Numbered from the stretch's first letter, positions 12,531 through 24,255 are shown. The stretch: DNA of 64,000 nt from Agarophyton chilense (GCA_030374765.1 JARGXX010000092.1:682001-746000); one strand, 5' to 3'. Notes: generated by a model from the letters alone, not told the origin. Numbers and translations: made by a program.

Positions 12531-12634
12531 AATGTCGGTTGCTTCTGTACTTCTGGTCCGTTGGGGAATGAATCTAAAGGTTATAATCCGGATAATTCCT
12601 CGTTTCAGTGGTCCGTTCAATTATTCCAAAGGTT

Positions 12635-12652
12635 TCTGAGTCGGGAGACCAA
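12635..12652 (-). other. primer-binding site of the gypsy element
   Basis: Immediately after the LTR the minus strand reads TGGTCTCCCGACTCAG, beginning TGG to pair with a tRNA 3' CCA end. The donor tRNA was not identified. Confidence 0.55.
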
Positions 12653-12654
12653 AA

Positions 12655-12976
12655 TGTAACGCAATGACGGGTGGGTCAGCGTTCGGGTCTCGACCGGTGG
12701 TAGCATGGTAGAGCGGGTCGTAAGGTTCGAATCCTTGACGGCGGCACTCCTAGAGTACTTGGTGCAATGGGCTGGCGTTTACTGCGTATTTCTACAGGTT
12801 GAAGCTACGGAAACTATGGCTTGAAGACCAAAGGGTGGGACTAATATACTAAAGGGGAATATTTGGTATCCTAACGGTGCCCACCTTACTCTGAGGGAAA
12901 AGCGTCACTCGAGCCAAGTAAATAGTACTGGCGAGGCCCTGAGATCTCCCTGGCACTGTAATGCTAATCTATTACA
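12655..12976 (-). repeat. 5' LTR of the decayed gypsy element
   Basis: On the minus strand it starts TGTAATAG and ends GCGTTACA, so the ends are inverted (TGTAA...TTACA) as expected of an LTR, and it is followed directly by a primer-binding site. A tRNA-like block with an exact B box (GGTTCGAATCC) lies at about 12700-12745. Only one copy is in the window, so the ends rest on the TG...CA pattern. Confidence 0.6.
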
Positions 12977-12977
12977 T

Positions 12978-15480
12978 TAATTAAAAAAAATTAATAATCT
13001 ACATGAGTCCACCTGAGGTCGACCCGTCCACGTGTCGCTTGTAAGATACCTCAGGGCCCGGCGGCTTACAAAGCTCAACCGTTATCATCGCTTCTTCACA
13101 CAAGGTCAGAACAATCTTCAGATCATGGAAAGTCTTCAAGGAATGTTTGTTTCGGCCACTAAGAACCTTCTCCTTCCGTGTTAGAGACGTGAGAGGAGCC
13201 AAACGCTCTCAGAAGTCTTTGATGAAAAGCGTGAAGAACTATACCAAGCCCATAAAACTTCACAACTCTGTCTGTGCCTGAGGTTTTGGCCAATTTCTCA
13301 CAATTCCAATGTTTGAAAGGTTCACTTATAATCCCTCTTTTCCAACAAGAAGCCCTTTAAATTCCGGTTTCTGAGTCAAAAACTGACACTTCTTTGGAGA
13401 GACCTATCGTTCATAAATTCTTAGTCGTTCTAAACAGAACGAAAGTTCTCCAAGTGCTGTTCTCTTGTAACATTGTATACAAGAAGATCATCAATATGGA
13501 CAACAAAGAAGTCATCAATAAAATCATGCATATCCTTGCTCATGGGCGTCTGAAATGTGGCAGACGCATTGTAAAGGCCCATAGGCCTCATAATGTATTC
13601 CAATTGTCCGTACTTGGTATTAAACGGCGTTTTCTCCATATAGGAAGGCTTCATGGGTATTTGATGGAAACCCGTCTTCAAGTCAAGCTTGGGGAAGTAT
13701 TGCTCACGTCCCAACAGATCGATCATTTTATCGCACATTGGTATCGGTGCATTACTATTCTTTTTTTTTTTTGTTCAAAGCTCGAAAGTCTACTACGCCA
13801 CGAAGAGCCTGCCCTGGCTCCCTCACAAAGAATAACGGGGATCCATAGGTAGATTTACCATGTCTTATCTTTCCTCTTTTCAAAAAAGACTCAACATAAT
13901 TCTTAGCCGCCACTAGTTCGATTGGAGAAAGTTGGTAAAGAGGCCGATGGGGAGGAGGGCATGTATGGTCAATTTCAATCGCATGGTACACTTTACGAGT
14001 TGGTGGCAGTCTAGATGGAAGGTCAGCACGAAAAATATCTTCAAATTCATGTAGAAATTAATTCATATCCGAGTCCAGGTGGTCAAAAAGCTATGTCTTT
14101 CTTATTCTAGATTCCTTCTCGTGCGTCTTGTCGGATTACTCTACTGTCATATGGTATATAATGGCATTCTCCCGGTTTCCAGAAATCGTTCTGCGAAACT
14201 CTTTGATACTCATATTCATATCTTTGATTTCATGATCTCTGGATACCAAGTCTGCCTTTAAGGTACAGCCATCAACAGTAATTAATTGAGCCTGAAAACG
14301 TGTATGGGAATTATGCTCCATGTGCAAAGGCATATCAAATCGAACGTCGTATCTACTTTCAGAGACTAACCATGGCGACCTATATATGTGTGCTCTTATC
14401 TTGACCGAAACAATCACCATAGAATTGATCGTTTGCACAGAACCTCCCTTCGAATGGTTTACAAGCATACCAGCCATATCATGAGTTCTTTTGTTTTGCA
14501 AAGCAAATGCCTTTGAAACACGGTTCGTGTTGTATCCATCATCCTCCAAGATCAATACGGGTATTCCATCCAATGTCTCCTTCATTACCATCAATGGTGC
14601 GCATTGCACCGAGCAGTGTGTAGAACTGATCTGGCTCTGAATAAAAACACTTTGAGTTTTACAAGGTTCTTTCGACCGGTGTTTACTTCCAAAAGAACCT
14701 CCTAGTTTTCCACACTATCAGAATCCTCCAGAGAGACATTAGACTCCACTTCAATATTAGCAATGTTACAGTTCTGATTCAAATTGTTACAGCGGTGTTT
14801 GTAGGGACGACAACCGCGCTTATGGTAGGTAAAGCATGTATTGTTCTTTATGTCTTCCAGCAGTTGGTTAGATTTGAAAGGCGAACGACCTTCTGCGTTT
14901 CCGATCTCTATTGAATCTGAATCTATGTCGGGCCCTTCTGCAGCGAGCTGTTATTCGTAAGATGACCCCATGAATGTGGCCTCGACTCTCATGACCGTTT
15001 TCGTTGCTTCCTCGAAGTCAGAACAGTTTTCCTTTCTTCCTTCAAACTGTAGTTTTTCCTTCAAGCCGCTCACGTACTTGTACCGATTCTCACAAGAACT
15101 GATATCAGTAATTGTAAGGACGATATTACGAAAAGTGGAAAAGTAGTTTGAAACGGACGAAGTCTGCTTCAGCTTGCGCAACGTATCTCTGACTCTTCTC
15201 TCATGATCTTGAGGCACAAACTTCTTCTAAGTGGCAGTCACAAATTGCGTTCAAGACTTCGGATTGTTCGGATTATTCAACAAAGTGTATCACCATATAG
15301 CTGCAGTACTGGTTATCAAGTTCGAAGCATACATAAACTTGTTTTCATCCGTGAGGTGGAATTGGGTGTCGGTTTGTACAAGGTTGAAATTATGTTGAGC
15401 TTTATACACTCAAATGTTAACTGTCAGAGAATCACGAACCCCTGAAAACGTTTCTGGTTTGTTCGGCTTCAATATGATCG
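12978..15480 (-). pseudogene. second, older Ty3/gypsy remnant (gag-pol fragments)
   Basis: Minus-strand fragments in the right order. Gag-like helices at 14951-15217; a degenerate zinc knuckle near 14790-14830; a protease-domain relic at 14136-14609; RT start at 13755-13991 ('YGSPLFFV', 'VVDFRALNKK'); RT core at 13430-13738 ('FPKLDLKTGFHQIPM', with the active-site box as 'VHIDDLLVY', His for Tyr); an RNase H entry at 12999-13202 ('APLTSLTRK'). Frames differ between pieces and stops are frequent. The protein sequence is only distantly like the element to its left, so this is a separate family. No LTRs were found. Confidence 0.7.
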
Positions 15481-16700
15481 AGAAAGCATTGGACCGACTG
15501 CAGTGATGTCCTCGAATCTGACCTTTTCGTTACCTGAGAAGCGATAATTACCAATGAAACAAAGGATTTAACTACACTAATTGCTTTACAGCTTGCAGCT
15601 CGTTGAACCACACCTCTTGGAGAAGATTCAGCCAGAGAACTAAATTTAAAAGATGCCGTCTGGCGTCAATACACTGTATGCGCTGATTCCAGCCCCCTAA
15701 TGGGCGTCAGTCATCTCCTGAAATGGCGGGAGAGTTCGAATTCGAATAATGGTACTTGAAACAAGTATAATACAACATTCGCCACAAAATTTCGTGCGTC
15801 TGGATCCTTCCTGGTAACATTTAGGAAACAATTATTTCATAGCAGCCCTTAATTTGAGACAAAAACCATATGTACTCTACTAATTGTACGCTCATACTGC
15901 AACATAAGTTGAGGTTTGTTATTTTGACGCATAACCAGAGTCAATTGAAATACATAAACCTTTTCTGAACATTTAAAGAGACCTCCTGTCGAAATCGGGG
16001 GAGACAATTGGCCAAGGGAAGGTCAATCAGATGCCTGCCCGTCTATCTAGTTTACAATGTGTTCTCTATCACGCCTTAAATCGGAAGTGTGATCCGCCAC
16101 TCGCTATACAACTCAGCGAGTTGGTGAATTCTATGCTAAAATGCCATATACGCTCAACGGCGTATTGGAAGTGCTACCCATGCTGACCTCCTAACCAAAA
16201 AACTTATCAATACCTTTTTGAAAGAGTCCACGCAGCACCAACATTTTTATGGTTCAGCACAACACCTGCTCTTCAATTTTCAAAGCACTTTTGCACACTC
16301 TTTTACTGGAATCATGCCTTGTAGAACAATTGCATCCTCAAAAGAAAACAAAGACTTCATGGCTCTTTTCGGTAAGAGAAAGGTCTACATACAGAAAACT
16401 AATACAGTCAAACGTTCTTAAACGGTATTGAACATCTACGTGAAGTTTTGAACCATGAATTAACTAAAAAGCGCTGTGGTAGTCTTTAAAAATTAGTTGC
16501 CCAAAAATAACGTCGTCTTCAGCGGGAAATAAAACGAACTGGAGAAAGCACGATCATTCTGAAGAGATAGTTTCCATATATCGGTTTCAATTTCAGCTAG
16601 AATACAGACAATGCATGCTGATAATCAATTTGAGCATATGAAAACACACATATATAGTTTTAGGCTAAAAGATACTATTTGGTGGGTGAAAGCTTGCCCA
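15481..16700. other. no gene seen
   Basis: AT-rich stretch with only short, unconnected open frames in all six frames. No domain, repeat pair or RNA gene could be recognised. It probably holds decayed transposon sequence. Confidence 0.5.
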
Positions 16701-16806
16701 TTTAGACTACCCCCGGGGGTGACACTGCCTGTAGGGGTTGTTTTGGCGGTTATCTGTAGGGGGTTTTTTGGGTTGTTTGCACCTGTCACCCCCAGGGTGG
16801 TCTAAA
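16701..16806. repeat. 106-bp foldback (MITE-like) repeat
   Basis: The left arm TTTAGACTACCCC...GGTGACA (16701-16724) is the inverted match, with a few mismatches, of the right arm TGTCACCCCC...GTCTAAA (16784-16806). The loop is about 60 bp and GT-rich. It looks like a small non-autonomous DNA transposon or a strong hairpin. No clear target duplication. Confidence 0.55.
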
Positions 16807-16992
16807 TCTGCAAGCACTAACCCCCCGAATCGTACAATCTCCCATGTTTTTATTTGTAGTATTCTACTATGTCGGGAAATCCGATGGGTTGGGATTTCGC
16901 GAAGTCGAGGTTGGAACTCATAAGTGAGTAATATCATCAGCATTGTGATATGAAACGGCCCACCGCGTAGGATGCCAGGAGGCAGGGTACAT

Positions 16993-17231
16993 TGTTGGAA
17001 CACGGGGCATCACGAGTGGAGTGGCTTGCAACGGCGCATGTAGTGGCGATCCACGTGGCTGGTTTTACTACCCTTTGTAGCTAGACGTCCATTAGGGACC
17101 ATACCCATACTGTGGTTTGGCTGAGTGGCTGACCACTGGGGAATATTTATATATTTATTTGGGCACTCACCCTGGCACACAGTATATAGTGTACCAGAGC
17201 TGAGCGCCGACTCCAAGTAAAGGAGACAACA
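16993..17231 (+). repeat. candidate orphan LTR
   Basis: Begins TGTTGGAACACG and ends GGAGACAACA, i.e. inverted TGTTG...CAACA ends; 239 bp long, with an AT-rich TATA-like stretch near 17150. The 5-bp flanks (TACAT and TGGGC) do not match, and the right flank starting TGGG could be a primer site. No second copy is in the window. Confidence 0.35.
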
Positions 17232-17570
17232 TGGGCATCATGACTATTCTGTTCCTCGCTTAGGATTCCTTAACCGGAGATCCGGACGAGCTATAATTGA
17301 TAGTCAGCCCCTAACCACTTCACGAGCCGTCTCGTACCTACGTCCCATCAACGTTTTACAGTTGCACTGTTCACCCTCGCTGGCGAGTAGTGGCCTTACA
17401 CCCTACTTCCGGCTCGCTGGTGTTGTAGCTCTACCACCCCTTTTACTTCGCCGCAAATGACCCATCGGCAGTCCGAACGCTGTCGCAGGTGTCTGATCTC
17501 TCCGTTAGAGCGGATACTACATTATTCATGACAACTTTACATAAAAATATGTATCTTACAGTTTACCAAG
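17232..17570. other. no gene seen
   Basis: Moderately GC-rich stretch after the orphan LTR candidate, with no open frame of note. It could be leader sequence of a lost retroelement. Confidence 0.4.
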
Positions 17571-17579
17571 CAGAAAAGA

Positions 17580-17960
17580 TGGATATCTGCGAAATGAAAG
17601 ACTCTCGTTTTTCTGGACGAAAAAATGTTTACTTGGGACGGAGCAAATGGATATGCCTCTTATAAGCACTCTATTGGGTCAGAGAATCGAATGTGTTTTA
17701 ATCTTCTAAAAACTGAAGATGGAATATTAGTTTGGGGTTGTTTCATTAGTATTGAACGTCAGTGTTCTCGGAATGCTAGTTCAGTTGTCAAAAAAGGACG
17801 AATTGATATGACCGAAAAACCCGTGAATTTATCCAAATTTGGAGGTGTTAATTTCCGAAAATATTTTCATTCGTTCATTAGTGCTAGTTTGCATGGGAAG
17901 AAAAACTGACACATATCTGCAGTTTTTCTAGTTTTGATGGAGGTAAAACTAGCTTGAATC
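17580..17960 (+). pseudogene. Tc1/mariner-type transposase fragment
   Basis: Frame from about 17600 reads '..DEKMFTWDGANGY..' followed by 'LVWGCF', the DE-K-F-x-x-D-G and V-W-G signature of DDE_3 (Tc1/mariner) cores. Only about 100 residues remain; no N-terminal HTH or final D/E region is visible. A dead fragment just left of the 18-32 kb cluster. Confidence 0.55.
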
Positions 17961-18271
17961 TTTCTGTCGCCGCAGTTTAAAGGCAAAAGTAGAGAAGTGG
18001 TGCAGGAGCAGATTCAATCTTTGTGCGCTCTAGATTGACAGATTAGTACAAACAACCGGTCCCAAAATGGACTTCAAAATAGAAATTGAACATTTAGTAC
18101 CATCCATATCAATCGCAATAGAATCGCAGCCCGACCTGGCAGACCTCACGTGCCTTGCATTCTATATTATTCTCCACCGCCCTCCCTTGTCACGTGCCCT
18201 ATGTGCGCCATACTCTCTCTCCGTCTACGCCCCCTACCAACTTCTTTCCCACCACCTCTCCTCCACCCACC

Positions 18272-21200
18272 ATGCCTTCCTGCTGCTTCAACGGTTGCTC
18301 CTTCTTCGCCCGAGAAATCCCCGCTTTCCAGCAGCACCAGAGAAGGTGCCCTCATCGCCTCTCCGCCAACAAGCGCTTCCTCTCCCCTGGCGGAAATGAA
18401 CCCAACTTCCCCCCCCGCACAAAACGCCACAAGTCCACCTCACAACCCCCCCTCATCCTCCTCCCTCACATCGCCCTTCCGACAACGTCCCTCTCGCACA
18501 CCATGACTCCTATCTCCAAGACCAGCTCTCTCTCTCCCTCCACACCCAGGACGCCATCCACGTCGCCACTGCCCCTCTCGGTTCCCCCTCCTCTCTCGCT
18601 CTCTCCCCCCTCCCTCCTTCCACTCCCCCCCTCGACAACCCCCACCTGGAGAAAATGGTCCTCTACATCTTTTCCATCGCCTCCAAGCTTGGAAAACGAA
18701 AGGCTGACGAACTCATCACTCTCCTTAATGATCCCCACTTCTCCGAATGAACATTCCGGAACTCAGTCTCCTCCGCAAAGCAATGCCTCGAGCTCCAGGC
18801 AGACCTCTTCCACCAGAGAATCAGGTCCATTTGTTTCGCCCCCTCCACCATCTTCGATCCCCACAAACGCTTCTCCGCAACACTCTTCCAGAAAGACGCA
18901 ATCCATGTCCTCAAACAACAGCTCGCCCTCGCACACTTCAAGAACACCTTTTTCCATCCCATCTCCCAAACATCCGCCTCCGGCTCCCCCGCCTTTGCAC
19001 ACCCCATGGCAGCCACCCTCGGCTCAAAAGTAGTCCCCGCACTCAAGACCGCCATCATGCAGTCCACAAAAGATAACATCGTCTGGCATCTCCCTCACTC
19101 CACCGGTATCGACTCCTTCATCGGCCTCGTCCAAATCTACTCCGACAAGTCCTGTACCTCTCTCAAATCTTCTTCCATCACCTCCTACCCCCTCCACATC
19201 ACCCTTCTCAACTTCTCCGACTCCTTTCGCCGCAAATGCATCTCCGACAATCTCACACTCCTCAGCTATCTTCCCACCTCCTTCACCCCAATCACTCCTT
19301 CTCCAGATGCAGATATCATTACCCATTTCTCCTCCATCCCCCGCCAAACAAAAATGGAACTCATACAGCAGACCATCTTCTCCCTCCTTCAACCTCTCTT
19401 CTCTTCCGCCCTCCCCGGTTTCCCCTTCCGCGATGCAGACGGCGTTCTTCGTCAATGCCACCCCATCATCGCCAGCTACTGCGCAGACATTCCCGAGGCA
19501 AAGGATATTCTCGCCATCTCCCACGGCACCCGCCCCCAGCACCCCTGCCACAGATGCTCTGTCCCTCGCTCACAACTCCACCAACACTCTCACGCCCATC
19601 CCCCTCGATCTCTTCCCCTCACCCTTGCAGCCCGCAACAAACACTTCTCCCTCCTCAAGGACTCCGAAGCAGCTCTCCTCGCCCGCAAGCCAAGAGTCTC
19701 GCGCAACTTCAAGGAACAAGCTCTCCAAGCACTCCACTCCCTCTCCCTCGCAAAATACCCCTCCCTCTTCGAGTCTTTCCCCTTTTCAACATCACCCCCC
19801 TCCTCACCCCATACAACATCTTCCCCTTCGAACCCCTCCACAACTTCCACCTCGGCGTTTCCAAACTCATCAAGCTCGCCGCCATCGAACGTCTCAGATC
19901 AGAACACCTCTTCACCACCATCAGCTCCACAAACTCCCGCCGTTCCTTCCACTCCGTCCGCACCTCCATCCTCAAGCACTCCAACTTCATCCTCACCGCC
20001 ATCGAAAATCATTCCCCAGCTACCGGCCTCCACATCGACTTCTCTACTTCCGAAAGCGGGCAGTCCCTCAACGGCTTCTTCACAACTGACGGCGTCCGCG
20101 GCATGCTAGAAGCAAAAGACTACCGCGCCCTCGACATGGTCTTTCCCTTCATCGGCGCCTTTTTCGACCGCTGCTGTGACGAAGCCAATTCCGCTCCCAT
20201 CACAACTGTCTTCTCCAAGTACACAGACCTCCTCCTCACCTCCATGTGCTACAACTCCGTCCCCGAATGGACCACTTCTCGTCTTGCCAAACTCGCCTCC
20301 CAAATCCATTCCTTCAAGCACAGAGCTGTCGATGTTCTCGGTCCATACCATACCTCCAACCTTGGCACCCTCAAATTCCGCCTCCTCGATCACATCGTAG
20401 ACGACATTCGACGCTTTGGGGGTCTCCACTTCAACGATGCAGGCATCTTCGAACAAGCCCATACCCTCTTCAAAGCACATTACTCCCGAACCTCCAAGCG
20501 CAGACCCACCGCGCACAACGAAACCATCCGTGCCATCGAACGCTCCGATGCCGTCAACAATTGGATTTCTCTCTCCGCTGATCCTTCCGTCACCTCATCC
20601 TCCCATGCCCCTCCTCCTCCCTTCCAAGCCCGCAAACCAGGTTTCGTCCGTGATGGCAAGCACACCTCCTTTTCCGATCTCATCACCGCTCACAAATTCC
20701 TTCGAGCAAACCCCCACTCAACAATCTCTTCCCTTCAGGACCTCTTCTCCCCAGACACTATCGCCATCATCTCACAGATTGGAACCCTCGCACTCCCCTC
20801 CTTCGTCACACTCACACTCGAAACACTAGCTCTCAACCAGGACTCCCCCACTCTCCGCCAAACCCGTCTCACATTCGTCAATTCCGCATACGTCGTCGGC
20901 GGCTTCACCCCAACCCTAGACGACTACATCGCCGATCGAAACGAGCTCGCCGTCAAAGATCCCCCTCTCCCACTCATTCAACGTATCTTCGCTGCTCCCT
21001 CCTTCGGTCCCTCTAAAACCCCAAAGTTCTCCCACATCCTCGTTGCCGGTTCCAGCTTCTCCAACCCCACTCCCACCGCCTGGGTCTGCAAGCTCAACTC
21101 TCTTCTTCGCTTCACCACCCCTTCTTCCCCTTCCACTCATAACGAGTTCGCCTTCGTTCAGTTCCTCGAACTCGTTCCACCCCAGGATCAAGTCGATGTC

Positions 21201-21491
21201 TCTCTCAATTGCATCTGCCTCCGATGGGCAACAGACGACGAACAAAACCACACCGCCCACCCCCTTCCTATCTCAAACACTTCCAACTCCGACAACGTCT
21301 CCCCCTGGTTCGGCCTCGTACCATCCTCTTCCATTCTCGGCCCCGTTCATGTACTTCGCCAAAACTACCCCGCACCCCCTTTCACCCCTCGATTGCACTG
21401 GCGCTTCCATCGATTTTACCTCAACAGATTCTACCGAGACCCAACTGCCAAGCCCTACTTCTCCAACACCACCACTGGGTGGCACCCATAA
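18272..21491 (+). pseudogene. large zinc-finger transposase, Plavaka/CACTA- or KDZ-like (broken)
   Basis: N-terminus from ATG 18272 carries a C2H2-like finger (CCFNGCSFF...QQHQRRC). The frame then changes within a C8 run near 18410, continues to an in-frame TGA at 18748-18750 (a Trp codon changed by one base would fit), and runs on to about 19785, where one missing base moves it to the frame ending at 21491. The middle has 'HPCHRCSVPRSQL', the Cys-cluster seen before the catalytic core of Plavaka/KDZ-type transposases, then 'FEPLHNFHLGVSKLI' and an 'EQAHTLFKAHYSRTSKRR' segment. Overall about 1,050 residues. Exact superfamily unresolved. The codon pattern and conserved motifs span all breaks, so it decayed recently or the breaks are sequencing errors or unrecognised introns. 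Confidence 0.65.
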
Positions 21492-21516
21492 TAATACCTC
21501 CCAAGGCACATGATCC

Positions 21517-21522
21517 AATAAA
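21517..21522 (+). terminator. AATAAA polyadenylation signal after transposase
   Basis: AATAAA 26 bp past the transposase stop codon, in the 110-bp gap before the convergent ORF2. It fits a eukaryotic poly(A) signal. Confidence 0.45.
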
Positions 21523-21600
21523 ATAGTCACCGCTGCTTTTCTTCCATAGCCGACCCCCATCTTGCTCCACCTCCTTACCCCCTTATCCCCCCGTACCTTA

Positions 21601-24255
21601 TCACTCTCCCACTCCTTGCCTACTCCCCAACGCTAAGCGCTTGAACCGTGGTTCTTCTGGTCCACATGACGCTATATAGCAATCTAACACCGCTCCAAGT
21701 CTTCTCGTGAGATTCTCCATGAAAAACTCCTCCCTTATCGCCAGATAGATTTTCTCTCTCGACGGTATCCATAGCCCAACCGTCGCGATTCTCTCCTTAT
21801 TCCCACTCACATCTCTACGATTCCCTCCACAGAATCCATCATTCTCAAACTCCTCAGCATACTCATCCTTCACCATGTTCCAGGCAACCCTCAATATGTC
21901 CTCAACAGCCAGTGGCAGAAACCTCCCAAACAGCGTCGAGAACAAAAGTTGCCTTTGGCCTCCCCGCCCAACGTCTCTATCCATCGTGGTCACCACACAT
22001 CCAATCCATGCATCAAGTCGCGCAAGATGCATCACCGTCCCATCCACATACTGCCTTTCTCCATTTCTGTGACTCTCTACCGCGTAGCCCATAAACTCCT
22101 CCAACACTTTCAACGACACCTGATTTCGAAAATACATATCTGCCTCACCAAAGTCCTCCAAGTTCTCAGACACCTTCGATCCAGAATAAGTAATATCTTC
22201 AATCGCACTCGTTCTCCACGCACACAGCTTACCTCTCCCATCCTCCCCCGACCCCATCAACTTCTCCTGCGCCTCCTCAATCTGCTTCTTCAACTCCGCC
22301 CAAAGCTCCGTCCCTTCAGTCACCTTAGCTCGTTTCGCGATCAAATCATATCCAAGCATGGAAAACAGCTTATCACGCGCTGCTCGCTTCCGCACCCCAA
22401 CCACATCGCTCAATGTCTGCTTCATCCTCTGTCTCAAGCACCTATCCGCACTTACATTTTCCACGCACTCCTCTCTCCTCCCCGCTTCCCTTATCGACTC
22501 CCATTTCTCTCCCATTAACTCAGTCTCTACCACGTGCTTCAACAACAAATGGCTCCCGCCCTCTGTCGACGGCGTATACGGTCTCATCTCATATGCAACC
22601 TCAATTGGACATCTCGGAACCATTTCCTTCTCTCCCACCACAAACATACTTTCCTCCCTACTCTCCCCAACCGCCTCACTTCTATTCTTCCAGCTTCGAC
22701 CCACATTCTCGGTGTCGAAGCAAAGTTCCGATGCCTCCAGTTTTGCACAATGAAGAATCCTATCATACACACGACGTGCAAATCCATAAAAGCATTCCTG
22801 CACTCCAATGTCATACTTTCGTCGCCGCGTCACGCCTCCCTCCCCCCTCCCTTCCCCAGCGATTCTACTTTTCAACGCCTCCCTCAAACTCTCAATCAGC
22901 ACATTCTGCTGCTTCATTTCCTCCCTCGCCCGATCCAGCTCCGTTTGGGTCATTTTCAAACTCACCATCACACTGTAGCTGTCTTCCTTCATACGTCCCA
23001 TTTGTCCCTTCAACACATTCATCTTCTCAATTAGCATCGACCGCGGCAACAAACCTATGTCATCATCATTTGCTTCATCTTCCACTATACGGACGGCGTT
23101 CTCCACGACATTTAAATTCGCATTCTCCCCGTTATCATTATTCCTTGTGAATACAATGTTTCTCCTTACTCGCATACCTTCCGGCGTCCTTCGCCTTGCG
23201 TTCACCTCAAACCCTTCAACTCCCAAACCCACCCCTCTCCTCGGTGGCAAACGCTCGACATCTTCTCCCTGATGAGAAAGAACTGCTGCTCTTCCATCGC
23301 CTTCCTCCCCTGAACCACGTGTTCTCCCTCCAGCAAACCCCCTTCTCCCCCCCTCACTCACATGCACTTCTCTGCTTTCCCTTTCGTCTATCGCTCTTCT
23401 TCCTGTAACTCGAACACTCCCCATTCTTTCCCTTGCACGCTCTCTCCTTTCTTCCACGTAATCCAAGTTCGCCCCCTCCCATCTTTCCGCCTGTTCCCCC
23501 GCGGTAACTCCAACACTCTCTCCTTCTGTTCTCTCTCGAACGACTCTTGCGCCCGCGATTAGACCACTACTGGGTCCACCTATTCTACCCTCCCCACCAC
23601 GGCTACTCTCTATTCTCCCTTTCTGTATCTCATCATCACCGTCCTCTTTCCTCATACCCGTAAACGATGCCTCTGCTTCTTCAACGCCTCTGAGGCGGGA
23701 TCCACGTTCTCCGATCATTCTCTCTCCCTCCTTACGCCCCTTCGTCCTCTCATTCGGAATCTCTTCACCTCCTTCAGGTGCAGAGCATGGATTTACCGGC
23801 TCCACATCAGCTGAAGACGTGAGTACAGCACTTAGAGTCCGCTCGGATGCATCCCCTCTCCTTGTCCTCCCTGGAGCTCTGCTCGCCCTCCCCCGCAATC
23901 CACTTCTAGGTACACGCGTGCGGTTGCTTCGCACGCCATCCCGTTTTCCATCGCCGCTCCGCACCATCTCTCCCGTAGGCGACGTGATTTGCTCCGTACG
24001 CGACGTGATTTGCTCCGCACTCTCCTCCGTCACCGTCTCCTTTGCGCGAACAGCCTTTCCTTTGCCCCCACTCGCCTCTCCTTCCCCACCATCTTGCCTT
24101 GATCTACCTCTCAGGCGCACGCCTCCCTTCTCTCCACTCGCGCCCTGGAGCCTACGCCCCTTGTCCCTTCCGCCCTCCGCATCCCCTCCATGCCGCCGTG
24201 ATTTTGTACCGCGCCCGCTAGTGTTCTCGCTTCTCGATTTGCGCTTCGGAGCCAT
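21601..24255 (-). CDS. large coiled-coil protein, unknown (cluster ORF2)
   Basis: About 884 residues from the ATG at 24255 (MAPKRKSR...); an upstream non-Kozak extension to 24360 is less likely, since the next gene also starts MAP. The first ~400 residues are Arg/Gly/Glu-rich and disordered with basic clusters like nuclear signals, and include a short duplicated 'TEQITS' unit. A coiled coil follows ('MNVLKGQMGRMKED' to 'LIESLREALKSR'), then an ordered ~380-residue C-terminal domain rich in Glu/Arg helices that I do not recognise. It converges on the transposase and lies 325 bp downstream of the methyltransferase-SET gene on the same strand. A nucleic-acid-binding or accessory transposition protein is possible but unproven. 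Confidence 0.7.
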   Translation of the reverse strand: MAPKRKSRSENTSGRGTKSRRHGGDAEGGRDKGRRLQGASGEKGGVRLRGRSRQDGGEGEASGGKGKAVRAKETVTEESAEQITSRTEQITSPTGEMVRSGDGKRDGVRSNRTRVPRSGLRGRASRAPGRTRRGDASERTLSAVLTSSADVEPVNPCSAPEGGEEIPNERTKGRKEGERMIGERGSRLRGVEEAEASFTGMRKEDGDDEIQKGRIESSRGGEGRIGGPSSGLIAGARVVRERTEGESVGVTAGEQAERWEGANLDYVEERRERARERMGSVRVTGRRAIDERESREVHVSEGGRRGFAGGRTRGSGEEGDGRAAVLSHQGEDVERLPPRRGVGLGVEGFEVNARRRTPEGMRVRRNIVFTRNNDNGENANLNVVENAVRIVEDEANDDDIGLLPRSMLIEKMNVLKGQMGRMKEDSYSVMVSLKMTQTELDRAREEMKQQNVLIESLREALKSRIAGEGRGEGGVTRRRKYDIGVQECFYGFARRVYDRILHCAKLEASELCFDTENVGRSWKNRSEAVGESREESMFVVGEKEMVPRCPIEVAYEMRPYTPSTEGGSHLLLKHVVETELMGEKWESIREAGRREECVENVSADRCLRQRMKQTLSDVVGVRKRAARDKLFSMLGYDLIAKRAKVTEGTELWAELKKQIEEAQEKLMGSGEDGRGKLCAWRTSAIEDITYSGSKVSENLEDFGEADMYFRNQVSLKVLEEFMGYAVESHRNGERQYVDGTVMHLARLDAWIGCVVTTMDRDVGRGGQRQLLFSTLFGRFLPLAVEDILRVAWNMVKDEYAEEFENDGFCGGNRRDVSGNKERIATVGLWIPSREKIYLAIREEFFMENLTRRLGAVLDCYIASCGPEEPRFKRLALGSRQGVGE

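Larger units (their letters stand above)
5900..12976 (-). mobile_element. decayed Ty3/gypsy LTR retrotransposon
   Basis: On the minus strand: LTR (12976-12655), primer site, gag, protease, reverse transcriptase/RNase H and integrase, in gypsy order. Gag and pol are homologous to the younger element at 58.0-64.0 kb, with pol again in the -1 frame relative to gag. Several nonsense codons and at least one frameshift make it dead. No matching 3' LTR was found on the left, so that boundary (about 5.9 kb) is approximate. Confidence 0.85.

Noticed and set aside
12695-12750. True tRNA gene
   Set aside because: No room for an anticodon arm and no matching acceptor stem; kept only as a tRNA-like block.
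19024-20516. Long minus-strand ORFs opposite the transposase
   Set aside because: Gly/Glu/Val-rich shadows of a Pro/Ser-rich, C-rich coding strand; no motif.
21949-23150. Plus-strand ORFs opposite ORF2
   Set aside because: Low-complexity Ser/Pro/His products, antisense of the purine-rich ORF2.
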